This document shows positions 12,624 to 24,110 of a stretch of DNA of 64,000 nt, piece by piece. The notes below the pieces were generated by a model that had not been told where the DNA came from, did not search any database, and saw only the letters and a list, made by a program, of their open reading frames with translations. Location: NCBI RefSeq assembly GCF_014356525.2, contig NC_052505.1, forward strand, positions 46,897,969-46,961,968. The letters run 5' to 3'. Both the position numbers and the translations under genes were made by a program. The stretch comes from Nilaparvata lugens. Its lineage: Eukaryota > Arthropoda > Insecta > Hemiptera > Delphacidae. Position 1 is the first letter of the stretch, and each line of letters starts with the position of its first letter.

Positions 12624-12640
12624 GAACCAAAAGAAGAAGA
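11043..12640 (+). mobile_element. 5'-truncated RTE-clade non-LTR retrotransposon
   Basis: The 1.6-kb insertion is bounded by a 9-10 bp target-site duplication and ends in a short (GAA)n-like tail (aagaagaagaa) about 20 bases after the stop codon. A very short 3' UTR and a simple-repeat tail are typical of RTE elements. It starts in the reverse transcriptase region, so the apurinic-like endonuclease domain and 5' end are missing, as is common for target-primed insertions. The C-terminal region (LYRRMLRVSWVDHVSNEEIL, then GKRGPG-type and ISWLRNLRTWYG blocks) matches insect RTE endonuclease-reverse transcriptase proteins as I know them. It sits inside the tandem array between units 2 and 3. Confidence 0.93.
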
Positions 12641-12650
12641 AGGCTAACTT
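12641..12650. repeat. 3' target-site duplication of the RTE insertion
   Basis: aggctaactt follows the aagaagaa tail and resumes the array-unit sequence aaacaataacataccgttc. See the 5' copy at 11033-11042. Confidence 0.9.
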
Positions 12651-14363
12651 AAACAATAACATACCGTTCTTTCGGCTCCACGAAATACAGTACAATAATT
12701 TAGTATAATTTTGTTGGTACGATAGTTATGCTTTTTGCATAATGACATCACTGTGCTTGCTCACTCACTTCTCAGAAGTTTCATTCTTTCAATTCAATTT
12801 TTTTATCTTTCTATTATTACCATAGATCGATTCAGATCAGCACAATGTTTATACTGTATGTTCATAATAGATTTTTCTGATTGAAGCAAAGAAATAGTCA
12901 ATAATTACTGGGAATTTGAAGTGATATTCAACGATTTTAACCTGATAAATTGGATTGTTGAATGACAATCGAAATTCAGTGAAGTTTACTGTACAAGATT
13001 CTTTTTCCTCGTATTCTATTGGGTTTTATATTTGGATTTATCTTCTCATAGTTCATTTTTTGGAAAACTAGACGTTTTAAAAATTAAAAATGTTAATATT
13101 AAAACTTTTCAGGTGTTTAGAAACTTCTTGAAACCTTTGCCTGTCCCTTTGTGAGACAGGAGTATTATTATCTTAGTACGTTCACTATAATAATTATTAT
13201 TATCATAATGATAATGGAAAGCTATATTAAAAACAGCTATAACTCCCTTGTTTTCGGGTATTTTTGGAAATGGGATTCACGTTTTAAAGAATTCGGGGTC
13301 GCTGAATTCAAATCCGAAATCAGAAATCTTCTATCTATATTTTTAAGGAATTGGACTTTGAGAAAAAGTGATGAGTCATACTTTGAACAAACGTCGGCGT
13401 AATTGTAAGATTATGTCAAATATTGACAACAGGGTAAACAGCCAGATGGAAATTCTATGAGCGCTACTATTCAATAAATATTTTTGTTTGATAATAGTAC
13501 ATCAAACTGGTGGCATTTCACTCCCTGCTATTTAAAATCGTGTCACTATTTTGATGGATAGCTTCCCATACCGTTCTATCTGCGTATAACACCCTAACTC
13601 AAAATGTATTTATTATATTCGTAGAACAACAATATTCTCTACCTGAATCTCAAAGAGAATAAATAAAAGCCCATTAAAGTCCACCCAAATCACAACAGTA
13701 ACTGTTATATTCATGTAATATCAAATTCCTTAAACCACTGGATGCTTGTTGATAGCATCCAAAGTCACCTTCAAGACTCAGGATGAGCATTAGTGATTGG
13801 AAGCCACCAAAGGCATATCGCCGGCACGTAATAGAAGACCGAATTTAATATGCATTTCAGGGACATTTTTGGCGGGGTAGGGGGAGGGTTGGTTATTGAG
13901 GCTGAGAGAGAGTGAGCACCGCATAAAAATGAAGTACGAAGGCTGCTTGCAAACTAATTAATTTAATGGGAATTGAGCGGAACAAGTCGGGGCCCTGGGA
14001 GTGATGGGGCATTGCATCCCGCGGGAAATTATAAAGTGACGATTTGACGGAATTAAATTTCGGACGGATTGATTTAGTCAATTCTGAAGTTGCACATGAA
14101 TTGCCCGATGCAAAACACGTGATAGGATCGGCTCTCTCAGTCTCAGGCAATGGTTATCGAGTGCGCGCGCGATGAGCTCGTGGTCCAAGGCCAACTTTCT
14201 GTGCAGACAAACGAGAAAACTTTGCGTATAAAGAGCTCAGCAATTAGTTATTATCAACAACAAAGTTCTAAGGTCTGCCTGCTCCTTCCAACTCCCCAAA
14301 CTTGGTTCAATCGACTTTATTATTTAGAGTTATTAGGCTAACTTAAACAATAACATACCGTTC
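12651..14363. repeat. Tandem array unit 3 plus shared flank
   Basis: After the interrupted tail of unit 2 (aaacaataacataccgttc, 12651-12669), unit 3 starts at ttcggctccacg. About 66 bases of the unit start seen in units 1 and 2 are missing. It runs to ccttccaactcccc and the tail aaacttggttc through aaacaataacataccgttc (14363). It shares with unit 1 the deletion of about 250 bp, and an open stretch of 83 codons beside it is identical in the two (6591-6842 and 13151-13402). Units 1 and 3 are thus closer to each other than either is to unit 2, which lies between them. Confidence 0.9.
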
Positions 14364-14529
14364 ATTATATTCTACAATAATGTACAGTTGATGTGGTCAT
14401 GGAATTCTCAGAAACACGTCTGAGAAGCAATAAAACCATACCGTGCGGTCATGGATTCCATGAGAGAGCTGCTATGCCGCTATCGAATCGAGATATTTTT
14501 TATTTCCTGTGCTCTCTGGTTCCTCTTAA

Positions 14530-14721
14530 GGTGAGTACAGATATACGCGCCACGAACAAGCTTCGAACACGCTCCGATCATGAACGCTAAACGAGATGCT
14601 ACGCAAGGTTTCGCTAGAGGTTCGCAATAAGTTCGCAAGATGATCGCGCGCTTATCGTATTGTTGACTTCGCTACAACCTAACCTCACAAAATGTGAAAC
14701 ATTCGTAAGTGTGTACGCACG
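14530..14721. mobile_element. Small MITE-like element
   Basis: About 190 bp bounded by imperfect terminal inverted repeats: ggtgagtacagatatacg on the left and, inverted, cgtgcgtacacacttacg on the right (about 13 of 18 match). The interior is rich in cgaac and gttcgc words, unlike the surrounding AT-rich DNA. No coding capacity. The ends resemble a small planthopper repeat I recall, but superfamily and target-site duplication are not clear. Confidence 0.45.
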
Positions 14722-14826
14722 TTTACTCTCAGCACTCAATAGAGCCTTGTTTTCAGTAGTTGAATAGTTGGTGAGTGCCAACATCTACCAAGCTTTATCA
14801 TTCTAGTTCATACTCATTCGTAGTTA

Positions 14827-15045
14827 GTACTTGTTTTCAAAATAATACATATATTATAAAATCACTTCACTTATATGGGCTAGTCTATTCGAATTAATAA
14901 AACAATATAACAACTTGTAAAATATTTTCAAGTTTATAATAACGGGTACTACAAGTTGTTATATTGTTTCATTAATTTGAATAGAGTAGCCCATATGAGT
15001 GGAGTGATTTTATAATATATTGTGTATTATTTTGAAAACAAGTAC
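14827..15045. repeat. Large inverted repeat (93- and 96-bp arms, 30-bp loop)
   Basis: Left arm 14827-14919 and right arm 14950-15045 pair along their length with roughly 90% identity. They share gtacttgttttcaaaataat at the outer end and acaatataacaacttgta at the loop. A third, more diverged copy of the loop-proximal right arm lies at about 15100-15165 (ttgttatattgttt block). This fits a foldback or MITE remnant. No terminal target duplication could be fixed. Confidence 0.85.
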
Positions 15046-15165
15046 AAATATTTAAAATATTTATTTGGTTTAAAATAGAGTTTATAAATATAGTTTAAAA
15101 TATTTTAAAGTTCTTAATAAAGAGTAATGAAATTTGTTATATTGTTTTTATTAATTTACATATAT

Positions 15166-18100
15166 CATGTATTCTTAGCACGGAATGATATTATCGAACA
15201 TTGGTTCATTCATGTAGCTCTGGAAGATGTCCCATATCATTTCTCAAGTTTTGATATTTCATGAGATTATTCTTATTCTGCTGCATGCTCACGAATCGAT
15301 CAAATCATTATTCTATAGTTTGAGACAAAAGTAGTGAAATCCCCAAAAATTCCACATGTCCAATCTGACACCGTTCACATTTTATTTGACTGGATACATT
15401 ACATTATCAATTGAATATCATTGATATCGATTATATCTGTTATTTATATGATTTTTTCTGAATATGAATGAAATCATAGGCAAAACAATAAAGGTTAAAG
15501 GTCTCTTCACACATGTCAGACCAAAAGGATCGCTTCAGTGCCCAATTTCTGCGATGTGAACAACGCTCTTCTGTCACTGATTTCCTCTATCTTATGTCTA
15601 TACTAAAACTAAACTCACTCACTCATATAACTACAGGATTTGATGGACCAGAGTCATGACTAAGTTGTAGCTTGTACTTGTAAACGAACCTAGTTTCATT
15701 TTAGATTGAGTTATAATATTTGCATTCATCTTAAAAGATATTGGAAGCTACATTTGACATGAAATAATAAATAATAACAAATTTATTCAATATTTTCACC
15801 ATTGCTTTTTTCAAATGTTTTCAATGGAGCCCGATAACCTTCTGGAATTGACATTTATTCAACAATAGAAAGCATGCAGGACATCGAAAGAATTCACAAG
15901 TGAATGCATCCGTTGAATTGATGAAAATGTTTACTGTGGGAGAGTTTACCTTGTACATTCAAAGTGCAGAGATTCAACATGTTTCCGCTGAATTGGAGTT
16001 TGAACCAGTCGGTTAGTAAGGGAATATCATGATCATGAATAATGTGGATGATATTTGCGGAGAACAGTGGGGACGAAATATGAAGTAGTAGCGACCTGCA
16101 CGGTTAGAGCAAAGTGATTAGGTTCCTCCCTCCCCCTCCACCCACACACTCTGCCACCATGTTTGCGGAATGAAACAAGATTCTTCTCGAAGTAATCCTG
16201 GCAGGATTTGCCGAAAATACGGCTCCACTCTCATGTATTCCTGGGAAATGTGAGAGATTTTTATCCCTGTGAAAATAAAAGGAGACATGCGGAAGTAGAG
16301 ACTCTCTGTGATTCAGCGTGCCATGAATAAAACATGAAGAAATGTGCCTGAGGCCAGAGCCCAGACCCCAGCACTATACTTGTCTTGCCAGGTCTCATGT
16401 AGGCTACAACAATTTGCATCCACTTGGGGTCATTACTCTTCTAGATCTGATTTCGAAAACTTCCTTAATCCAAACTAGATGATCATTTCTCTCAATTCAA
16501 GATGACAGATATCCGTACTTATTGATTCACAAATCCGATGCCAGCAGCTACCGATGAAATGCACTTTGGTAAATCGGTTACTGTTACCCGCTTGCTCACC
16601 AGCAATACATTCTCACTGCCTTTATTCCAAGCTTCCTCTGAACAAGCTTCGGCATAACAGCATTCCATTTCCATTTTGGAGAATTGATCCAGTTTGTATT
16701 CAAGGGCGAAACTATCCCATCAGATTGATACAAATGCAGTTTGTGTGGGTTGTAATGTTTTATGGAAAAACAACATCAGTTTGAGCAATGAAAAAAATAA
16801 GTTTTCAATGAAATTCAAGCATCAGAATGAAGTATCTCTTGCAATGTGACATGATTCTTGAGATAACGACGTAGTGCTAAATTTTGTTTTATTTGTAGTC
16901 GAATAAAGAATAACAAAGGAAGAGAATAAATCAAATAATGGAAACTAAGAACTGAAGAATTTGGAACATTTTTTACCCAAGTTTGCAACTTAAAGTCGCT
17001 TCTCGCATTCCCTCCGCCATCGTTACTTATTTCTCCACAATTTGAAACTACACAAAATTATACATATTTGATATTCGGACAAGATTACAATACGAATAGG
17101 GCCACTGTTCTTTATTGAGATTTGATGGAAATCAAATAGAGGAAATTGAATTAATGGAAGAACATTGTAGGGGTTCTGAATGATGTGATCTTGAAGAAAG
17201 AGAATATGAAAGGGTTTCAGCAACAGAGATCAACTCTGGTCATCAGAGCAATTTCAAGATCTACTCCAGAGCTGTTCTATCCAATTCGAGCTATCAGCAA
17301 TAGTTTGATTCTGGTTGAGGCCATCCAGGGATATTTATTGTGAGGAATCTCTGTTGAAGAGTATTTAATGTTGATAAACATAATGGTTCATTCATTGCAA
17401 TTGAATTGGTTGAAGATTTTGCATTCAAACTGAACTGACTGGAGGTTCTCAACTCAAGAAATCTTCGAGGCTTTCGTTTTATATCAACCGTATCATGTAT
17501 TCTCAATTATATTCGAAATTTTATTCTGTCCTCAGATTGTGAATAGTGATTTTCATGAGCTGATAATTTGAGAAATGATTTAGAAATATTGAAAGAAACT
17601 CAGTGTGAAACTAATAACATAATGGATGTATATCATTGAGTAATATGCATCTAAGCACGAAACAAATGTGAAGAAGACCATATAAAAATAAACAATAAAT
17701 CAAATTTTCTATTGTTGATGCTTCTATAGAAATATATTTTTTCTATTTCTTTTTTCCTGTTGAGGGTGATGCACACATGAGCTCTAGGCTTGTGCGTGGG
17801 AAATGAGGTGAATGATAATGAGAGATCAAGGGACCTATAGTTTTAGGTGGGCTCCGAAACACCGGGAAGCGATTTTACAACTTATGAATAATATTCAGAG
17901 GAGTTGGCTCAAGCGGTCATCGTTCCAACGGGAGTAGCTGGCGCATGATTCTCAACTCAGCTAAGCGATAGCTTATCAGCATGGCAATTATTGAGTCAAA
18001 CCGCTCATTATGAATGATGGAAAGCGGAGTATTGATTTCAGTGGGAGATGAGCTTACACAAGATTTGTCCACTGGCTCTTTGCTGTTATCCAGGCTGCAT

Positions 18101-18730
18101 TAAGTCGCTAGATGAGAAGAAAGAAATGTATTTCCAGCAATTCACAGATCTAATAATCTACAGTAAACTTTGTCATACTTTTATTTTCAACCCAATAACA
18201 TTGGAAACAGATTCATACTGTTTCAGGTAGTGTAAGTATCCTGGAATTCCATGGAAAAACGATTCCAGTAACACGTGAGAAAATGAGAAAGCTTTCTTGT
18301 TCTTCAAACTTGAGTTTTATTCAAATGTATGGTAGTTTACATGATTGAGAGTAAAAAATGTTCAATATTGTTTGTTAGTATATTCTTTATAAGTTCTGGC
18401 ACATACGTATTCCCCAATCCAAGTTTGGAATCATCACTCAAGTTGAAATTCGTGTATGTGGTTTCTCTATTAGATTACTCTTCCATCAAAATATGATACA
18501 ACTTGTGATGAGTTTGATGAGACACAAGATACACGGCTTAATAGTGTTTCAGCTCAACTCAATAACACAAACAAAGTTGTCGGGCAAATAAATATTTGCT
18601 CACCATGATGCTGAGAGCAAGTAAATAAATGAAGGTGTTGGAGTTTCATACATGCAGGTGTGTGTGTTTTGGTAAACTACCAGAGATTTAATGGGAAAAC
18701 TTGAAGCGAGAATTATTTTTTTTAATCAAC
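15166..18730. other. Intergenic DNA, no gene recognised
   Basis: AT-rich DNA with scattered short open frames that I cannot distinguish from chance. No RNA gene, repeat array or mobile element is evident. Possible intron or intergenic spacer. Confidence 0.35.
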
Positions 18731-18754
18731 CGACCTTGTATGTTGGTATTGTGG

Positions 18755-18965
18755 GAGGAGGGGGAGGGTTTGTGCCAAATTGGCTGTGCCTTGGAAGGGG
18801 CCCCGGGGGAGCGACTCACTCGCTGACTCGGTCTCTGTAGAGGGAATAGGGGGACGACCAGTAGACCACCAAGGGAAAAATAGTGGTCCCTAGTGCAGCT
18901 ACTGGGTAAAGACTTGGTTCCACGCTCTGTTAAAAACCAGGCGCCCGACTAAATGACTCCGCCCT
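18755..18965. other. GC-rich patch in AT-rich surroundings
   Basis: A locally GC-rich segment contains a ggggccccgggggagcgac run and repeated gactcactcgctgactcgg words. No splice, TATA or start signals convincingly mark it as an exon or promoter. It could be regulatory DNA or an exon of an unrecognised gene. Confidence 0.3.
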
Positions 18966-20040
18966 CCCCCTCATTCCAAGGTACACAGCTCTTCTCTATC
19001 TTATTAAAGAGTGTACGCACATAAATTTCGGTTCCGGTAATAAATTATTGTTGAGTCCGGATGCCGGCTGTGTTCGGCAATCGATTGCAGGAGACAAAAC
19101 AAGAAACAGAACCGACAAACCAATAGCGGAGGGAGTGAGAGAAGCTGGGAGAGAAAGAAATACTTGTAACAGACGAAAATGCTGCTCGCTCGCAGCAACA
19201 CAACCCAAACCACACTTCCTCAAATAAACAAGTTGTTCCTTTGAAAAACACAAACGTTTTCTCTTGTGCGTAGTATGTCTAAAATGAATTGTTGAATTTG
19301 GGCCCCGATCGGTTTGGTGTGGCGAGATCCAAATAAGCAGACGCCATTTCTCTTTTACAAATGAATGTTATTGAGGAAATCTGTATTATTGCAGTGGATA
19401 TAATATGTTATAGAGTAGCAAACACAAAAATCAGAAGATATATTGGAACTTCTCTCATCACGTATCGGTTTTCTTGACTCAATGAGACTAAAGGATGATT
19501 CCCGCCTGAATGAATGAATGCATATATATCAGTATATGAGTTGCTGACCGTTACAGTGAAAATAAAATTTCTATAGATTCTAATGAGACTATACCCACTC
19601 AGCCCGGCCGAGCAAATATAAATAATCCCATCAGAATGAATGGGAATAATATTGTTACAGTAACAGTCACGTTCACTGATACTGACGATATGTGGCAATC
19701 AGCATTGGATATAGGCCAGTATATTCTCAAAATGATACACTGCAGTTGTAATATACGTCATAGTAGGATAATCATCAAGATACAAGTATTTTTGACCTGG
19801 TCAAAGAATATGAATGGGAAACTAAAACTATTTATCAAATCAATTTTTAGTGAAGTCGGTTTTATTGCAATAGTTGGAAATGAATGTAGCTCGACAAATC
19901 ATGGGTCAAAGTTCAACTAATTCAATTTTTTATGATCATGCATTTAAAAGTAGCTACAGTTTAACAATAACCATAGTACCGACTAACGATGTTCCCCGCA
20001 ACCGCCATCTATTGTCAAACCCAAGCACCTACGTGCAACT
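18966..20040. other. Intergenic DNA, nothing recognised
   Basis: Ordinary AT-rich sequence upstream of the palindrome cluster. Open frames on the minus strand near 19000-19250 overlap one another in three frames, as expected of chance. Confidence 0.35.
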
Positions 20041-20061
20041 ATCACCAACATCATCATCAAC

Positions 20062-20118
20062 GACGTCATCACTATGACGTCATGAATATTCATTTGCAAT
20101 TACCGTTTTGCAAAACGG
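20062..20118. promoter_or_regulatory. Cluster of palindromic sites including CRE motifs
   Basis: Within 57 bases there are a CRE-like gacgtcat (20062-20069), a perfect CRE tgacgtca (20075-20082), a perfect 12-bp palindrome atgaatattcat (20082-20093) and a perfect 16-bp palindrome ccgttttgcaaaacgg (20103-20118). CRE sites bind CREB/ATF-type bZIP dimers. Such packing suggests a cis-regulatory module. The flanking sequence changes from AT-rich to G-rich (20140-20180). No promoter or gene start is identified beside it, so function is inferred. Confidence 0.4.
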
Positions 20119-21229
20119 GCTAGAATGGCTGCTGACGACTGACGGGGTGTGATGTGATGAGGGGGGTGTGAGGGGTGAGTTAGGACTCACTAATCTGTTG
20201 CATGAACACAGAACTTCAATTGAGGTGTTATTCACATTCACATACCAATGCTATGCGCATCGATTGTATTGTCACGAGTGTGCTACTTGATCACCAACCT
20301 CTCGCCTCTCTTCAATTCGACGATCATGCAATCAATTCAATTTTCATACTTAATATTATGCATGCTAGCAACGTTAAATTATCATAAGTTGGTGAAGAAT
20401 TTCTATTTGGTCGATGTCCACCAGAGTCTGAATTTGTTAATGGGTGCATGGATGATATAAAAAATAAGAATAACACAATGCTAAAGAATAACGGAGAGTA
20501 GAAGTTAGAAATTGAACCGGTAAACCAGAGGAAAACTATGATTTCAAGTTTCAATTGAGAATTATTGAAGATGATGGTAATAATTTGATTTTGACTACTT
20601 GGCTATAAATTCACAGTTTTGGGAGAATTCACGTTTTATAATAGCTATATATCTTAAAATCTTGATTTATCATCATTTTATGTGAATGACTTTATAAAAA
20701 ATATTTATTTGTGATTGATGAAATCTCTATCTAGCAGTCAGAGAATTGGGAAAGTTATTCTAGGATGAATAATACTTTCTCTTGATTCTAGTTGGAATAA
20801 GGCTTCGTGTCTCTCCTGAATGCTTATTTTGTAACGAGATTTGAACAAGAAGGACTGTCGATATTCATTTGAAATGATGCCAAGTAGGTACTCAAAATAA
20901 TCACTCTTACTGTAAATTGAAAGTTTTTACTGTGAACATAGTTTTTCATAATATTTAAAACTCTGGCCAATTCAATGCTCTCCTCTAACCTACTGAATCA
21001 GCAACTCATTGACAGTTGTTTTGTGTGCGGCAGTGTGAGTACTATTACAAAGCAAAACAATAAAATTTGCTCATCAAAACACACACATATGATGGCAGGC
21101 ATGACTAGCAGCGAGTCATTTGACACGGAAGGTGATGCGAAACAGTCGTCAAAAAGCAATGAAGAAAGCTCGATGCTCCGGAACGGCAGGGCCAGTAGTT
21201 ATGGCACAAAGTTAATGATGGCCGACTCC

Positions 21230-21570
21230 ATGTCTTGTGTGTGCGCTTGTGTGTATGGAGACAAATAATAATGTTGCTGGACAGTCGTGTGTGAGTGTGT
21301 GTGTAATGATGATGATCATCACTCGGGGCTCGGGGCTCGGGCTTGGTCACACTCTACTCGAATCCGACACAAAAACGTGGGACAGTTCGCGCTGATTTCT
21401 GTTGATATGGCGGTGTGAAAGGTCGAGCCAGATTCACAGTGTGATAGTGAGAGTGTGATGAAGATGAAACGACCTGAGCGTATAATTGTGTGGGTGAGAG
21501 GGTGGTTGATAAAGAGAAGAAATAATACAACTAGAGCGAGAGTGAGAGTGTGAGTGAGAGTGAGACCTTC
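21230..21570. repeat. GT/GA-rich low-complexity tracts
   Basis: Stretches of imperfect gtgtgtgagtgtgtgt (21280-21305) and gagagtgagagtgtgagtgag (21530-21570), with related words between. These generate long but meaningless open frames. Confidence 0.7.
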
Positions 21571-21600
21571 GCGACAGTCAGTAACCGACAAACAATTCAT

Positions 21601-23486
21601 CGGCGACCTCAGTGGCGTGGGGAGTTTTATCGCAATATTACACGCAGGATTATATTATGCAAATGACACTCCATCTCATTCCAACGCTCATATCTCCAAC
21701 TGTACTTCGCTTTCCACTCGTTTCTCTTCAACTTCACCTCTTTCCCACTTCTTCATCCCTTTACCCCACCACCCTAGGACTGATACTTGAAAATAATATT
21801 TTCGCCTCTTAGCTTTGGCTTCACCAGCCGTTACAGCACGCAGCGATCAACCTGCCTCCCCGTCACTGTCAAGGGCTTTCCCAGCAATCTTATTTGATAT
21901 TCTATCTATTCTGACGGCACAACGTTTGGTGATATGGTAGGAAAATCAAAGGTGATATTCAGTACAAGTGATATTTTTGGAGAATTTGCGTGTTTTGTCC
22001 AGAAAAAGTTGAAGGAATTCTCATTTAACGTTCAAATGGGACAATCTGTTCAAATACTTAGGAAAATGAATATTGGAAGTGAAAGGCTTTTGACGGTCAT
22101 ATATTTGCATACTCAATTGGGATTTTAGGGAATAATATAATTATCTGCATTGCATAAACGCTAACATATCTGTAACATCGAAGGATAATAAAAGAGTACT
22201 GTTAAATTGTCTCAAATAATAATAATAATTTTCACTTTCATTTGATAATGGTTGAAATATGTATTATTCTTAATTCAATTATTTGTCTATGATACTGGAC
22301 TACGTATCTCATACATACACCATTGATCTATCATACACATGTAGCTTGTTATAATTAAATGTATATGCACAGACATATGAATGTCAGAGTGAGTTTAATA
22401 ACATGAAATTATTCAACTTACAGTATCTAACTTCACATTAGTTACCAGCCCGCTAATGTGATCATGTTGATTCAATACACTAACTGTATGTTTGTCAAGC
22501 AAACTGCTGCCTGCAAGAGAACAAAAGTCTTTGATCTGCAACCAAGTTTCTTGGTTGAACTTCACTTCACGAATACTTGGCAGCAAATAGTCCGTGGAAG
22601 GGAAGCAAGATGAAGCGAAAGGATAGCAATAAGAGGAATAGCAAGGAAAAATAATGGAAGAAGCATTCGGAGCTCTACAAATGCAAACGAAACGCAATGC
22701 TTTGTACAACTCAGCCCGGAAAGCGAGAGATGCAAGACGATTCCATTCCACTTCGCATATTCACTCTGCCATGCTATCAAAGGATAATTTAGTCTGCGAA
22801 TGAACTGCTTCGACCCTCGTTCTCCTGCTTATCTAGTTTATCTCCTATCAAAAAAGAATCTTTCTCCATGAAATTACATTCCACTTTCACTGGGGCGCAG
22901 TTCATATTGGAAAGAATGTTAACATAATCTCGACACAATATGAGCGGCACAGATTCGACATTTTTAGATAACATGATCCATGAAAATAATACTCTGCTCC
23001 TTTGATTGCATCATACTATGGAATTTGTTAGACTTTATCGGATCTCAAGGGAAATTATTATTGCTTGATAAAAGCTTTTCACACTCCATAGATCATCAAA
23101 CACTGTAATTCAAAGTGGAATGATATTCCACCATTATTTTGAGAGTGTTTTCGATGATTGATCCATGTATTAAAATTATTGATATTGAAAATAATATGCA
23201 TTTGAAATAGTCGAACAGTCACATACATTCTCTTTCAGATATACAGGTTGAAACGCGCGGGGAAACGAGATATCTTGAATGTCCTATTTCGCATGACTGG
23301 ACATGATGATGAATGTTTGAAATTTCACACAATTGCAGTCAACACTATGCCATTTAGTAGCCAAGGACCAGTGAACTGGTTTCGAATGTGTTATACCCGA
23401 GAGAAAATTTTATAAAAAATAGTTACAAAACTGCCGTACAGAGAATATTTTGACTTCATGAACCTGTGATGGCAAGGTGCTCAGTA
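21601..23486. other. Intergenic DNA, nothing certain
   Basis: No recognised gene. A 61-codon ATG-started frame on the minus strand (22974-22789, starting MLSKNVESVPLILCRDY) has protein-like composition, but no signal or homologue supports it. Confidence 0.3.
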
Positions 23487-24110
23487 TCCTATACTATTAA
23501 ACGAGAAGTTCCTGTTTATATGTTTAGATGTTCATATGTTTGTATTCCACCGGATCTCGAGAACGGCTCTAACAATTCTCACGAAATTCAGAACATAGTA
23601 GGTTTATAATATGAAAATTCGATTGTACTAGGTCTCATCCTTGGGAAAACTCGCTGAAGGACATTAAAATGATAATTATCATACATCCTTGGAAAAACAT
23701 CTGATAATAATTATTTCATCGTCTATTGATGATGGAAGTGAATGAGCGGGACTGTGTCAAGATTTTGAACTTTAGTAATCATTCAATCAGGTACTTAATG
23801 CCGGTTGAGAAAAAACGGGTTATTTCCAATCCCGATTAATTCCAGTCGATCCATCTTTTTGAAATGATCTTCTCTTATTTGGTTCACGTGAAATTAATCT
23901 GGATTGAAATTTAACAGGCTTTTGTGCAACTGGGACTTTGAGAAGGAAATTTTTGCATTCCTCTGGGAATTAATCTCAATTTACTGTGATTAGATAGAGC
24001 ATTTCTGTATGAACAATGAATGTTATTATAATTTCTTCTTTCTTAATAAATGTTCTATGCTTTTGTACTCCAGAGCGAAGCTCGATCCCCGATATTACGT
24101 TTTACACTAG
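23487..24110 (+). mobile_element. Helitron-like non-autonomous element (candidate)
   Basis: It begins with TC after an A (tcctatactattaaacgag) and ends with CTAG before a T (24107-24110), which matches the Helitron rule of 5' TC, 3' CTRR and insertion between A and T. Near the 3' end lies a perfect hairpin gagc-gaa-gctc (24073-24083), about 24 bases before CTAG; Helitron hairpins are usually closer. The left end, with its tattaaacgagaagttcctg block, resembles an abundant insect repeat as I recall. No Rep/helicase coding is present. Confidence 0.42.
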
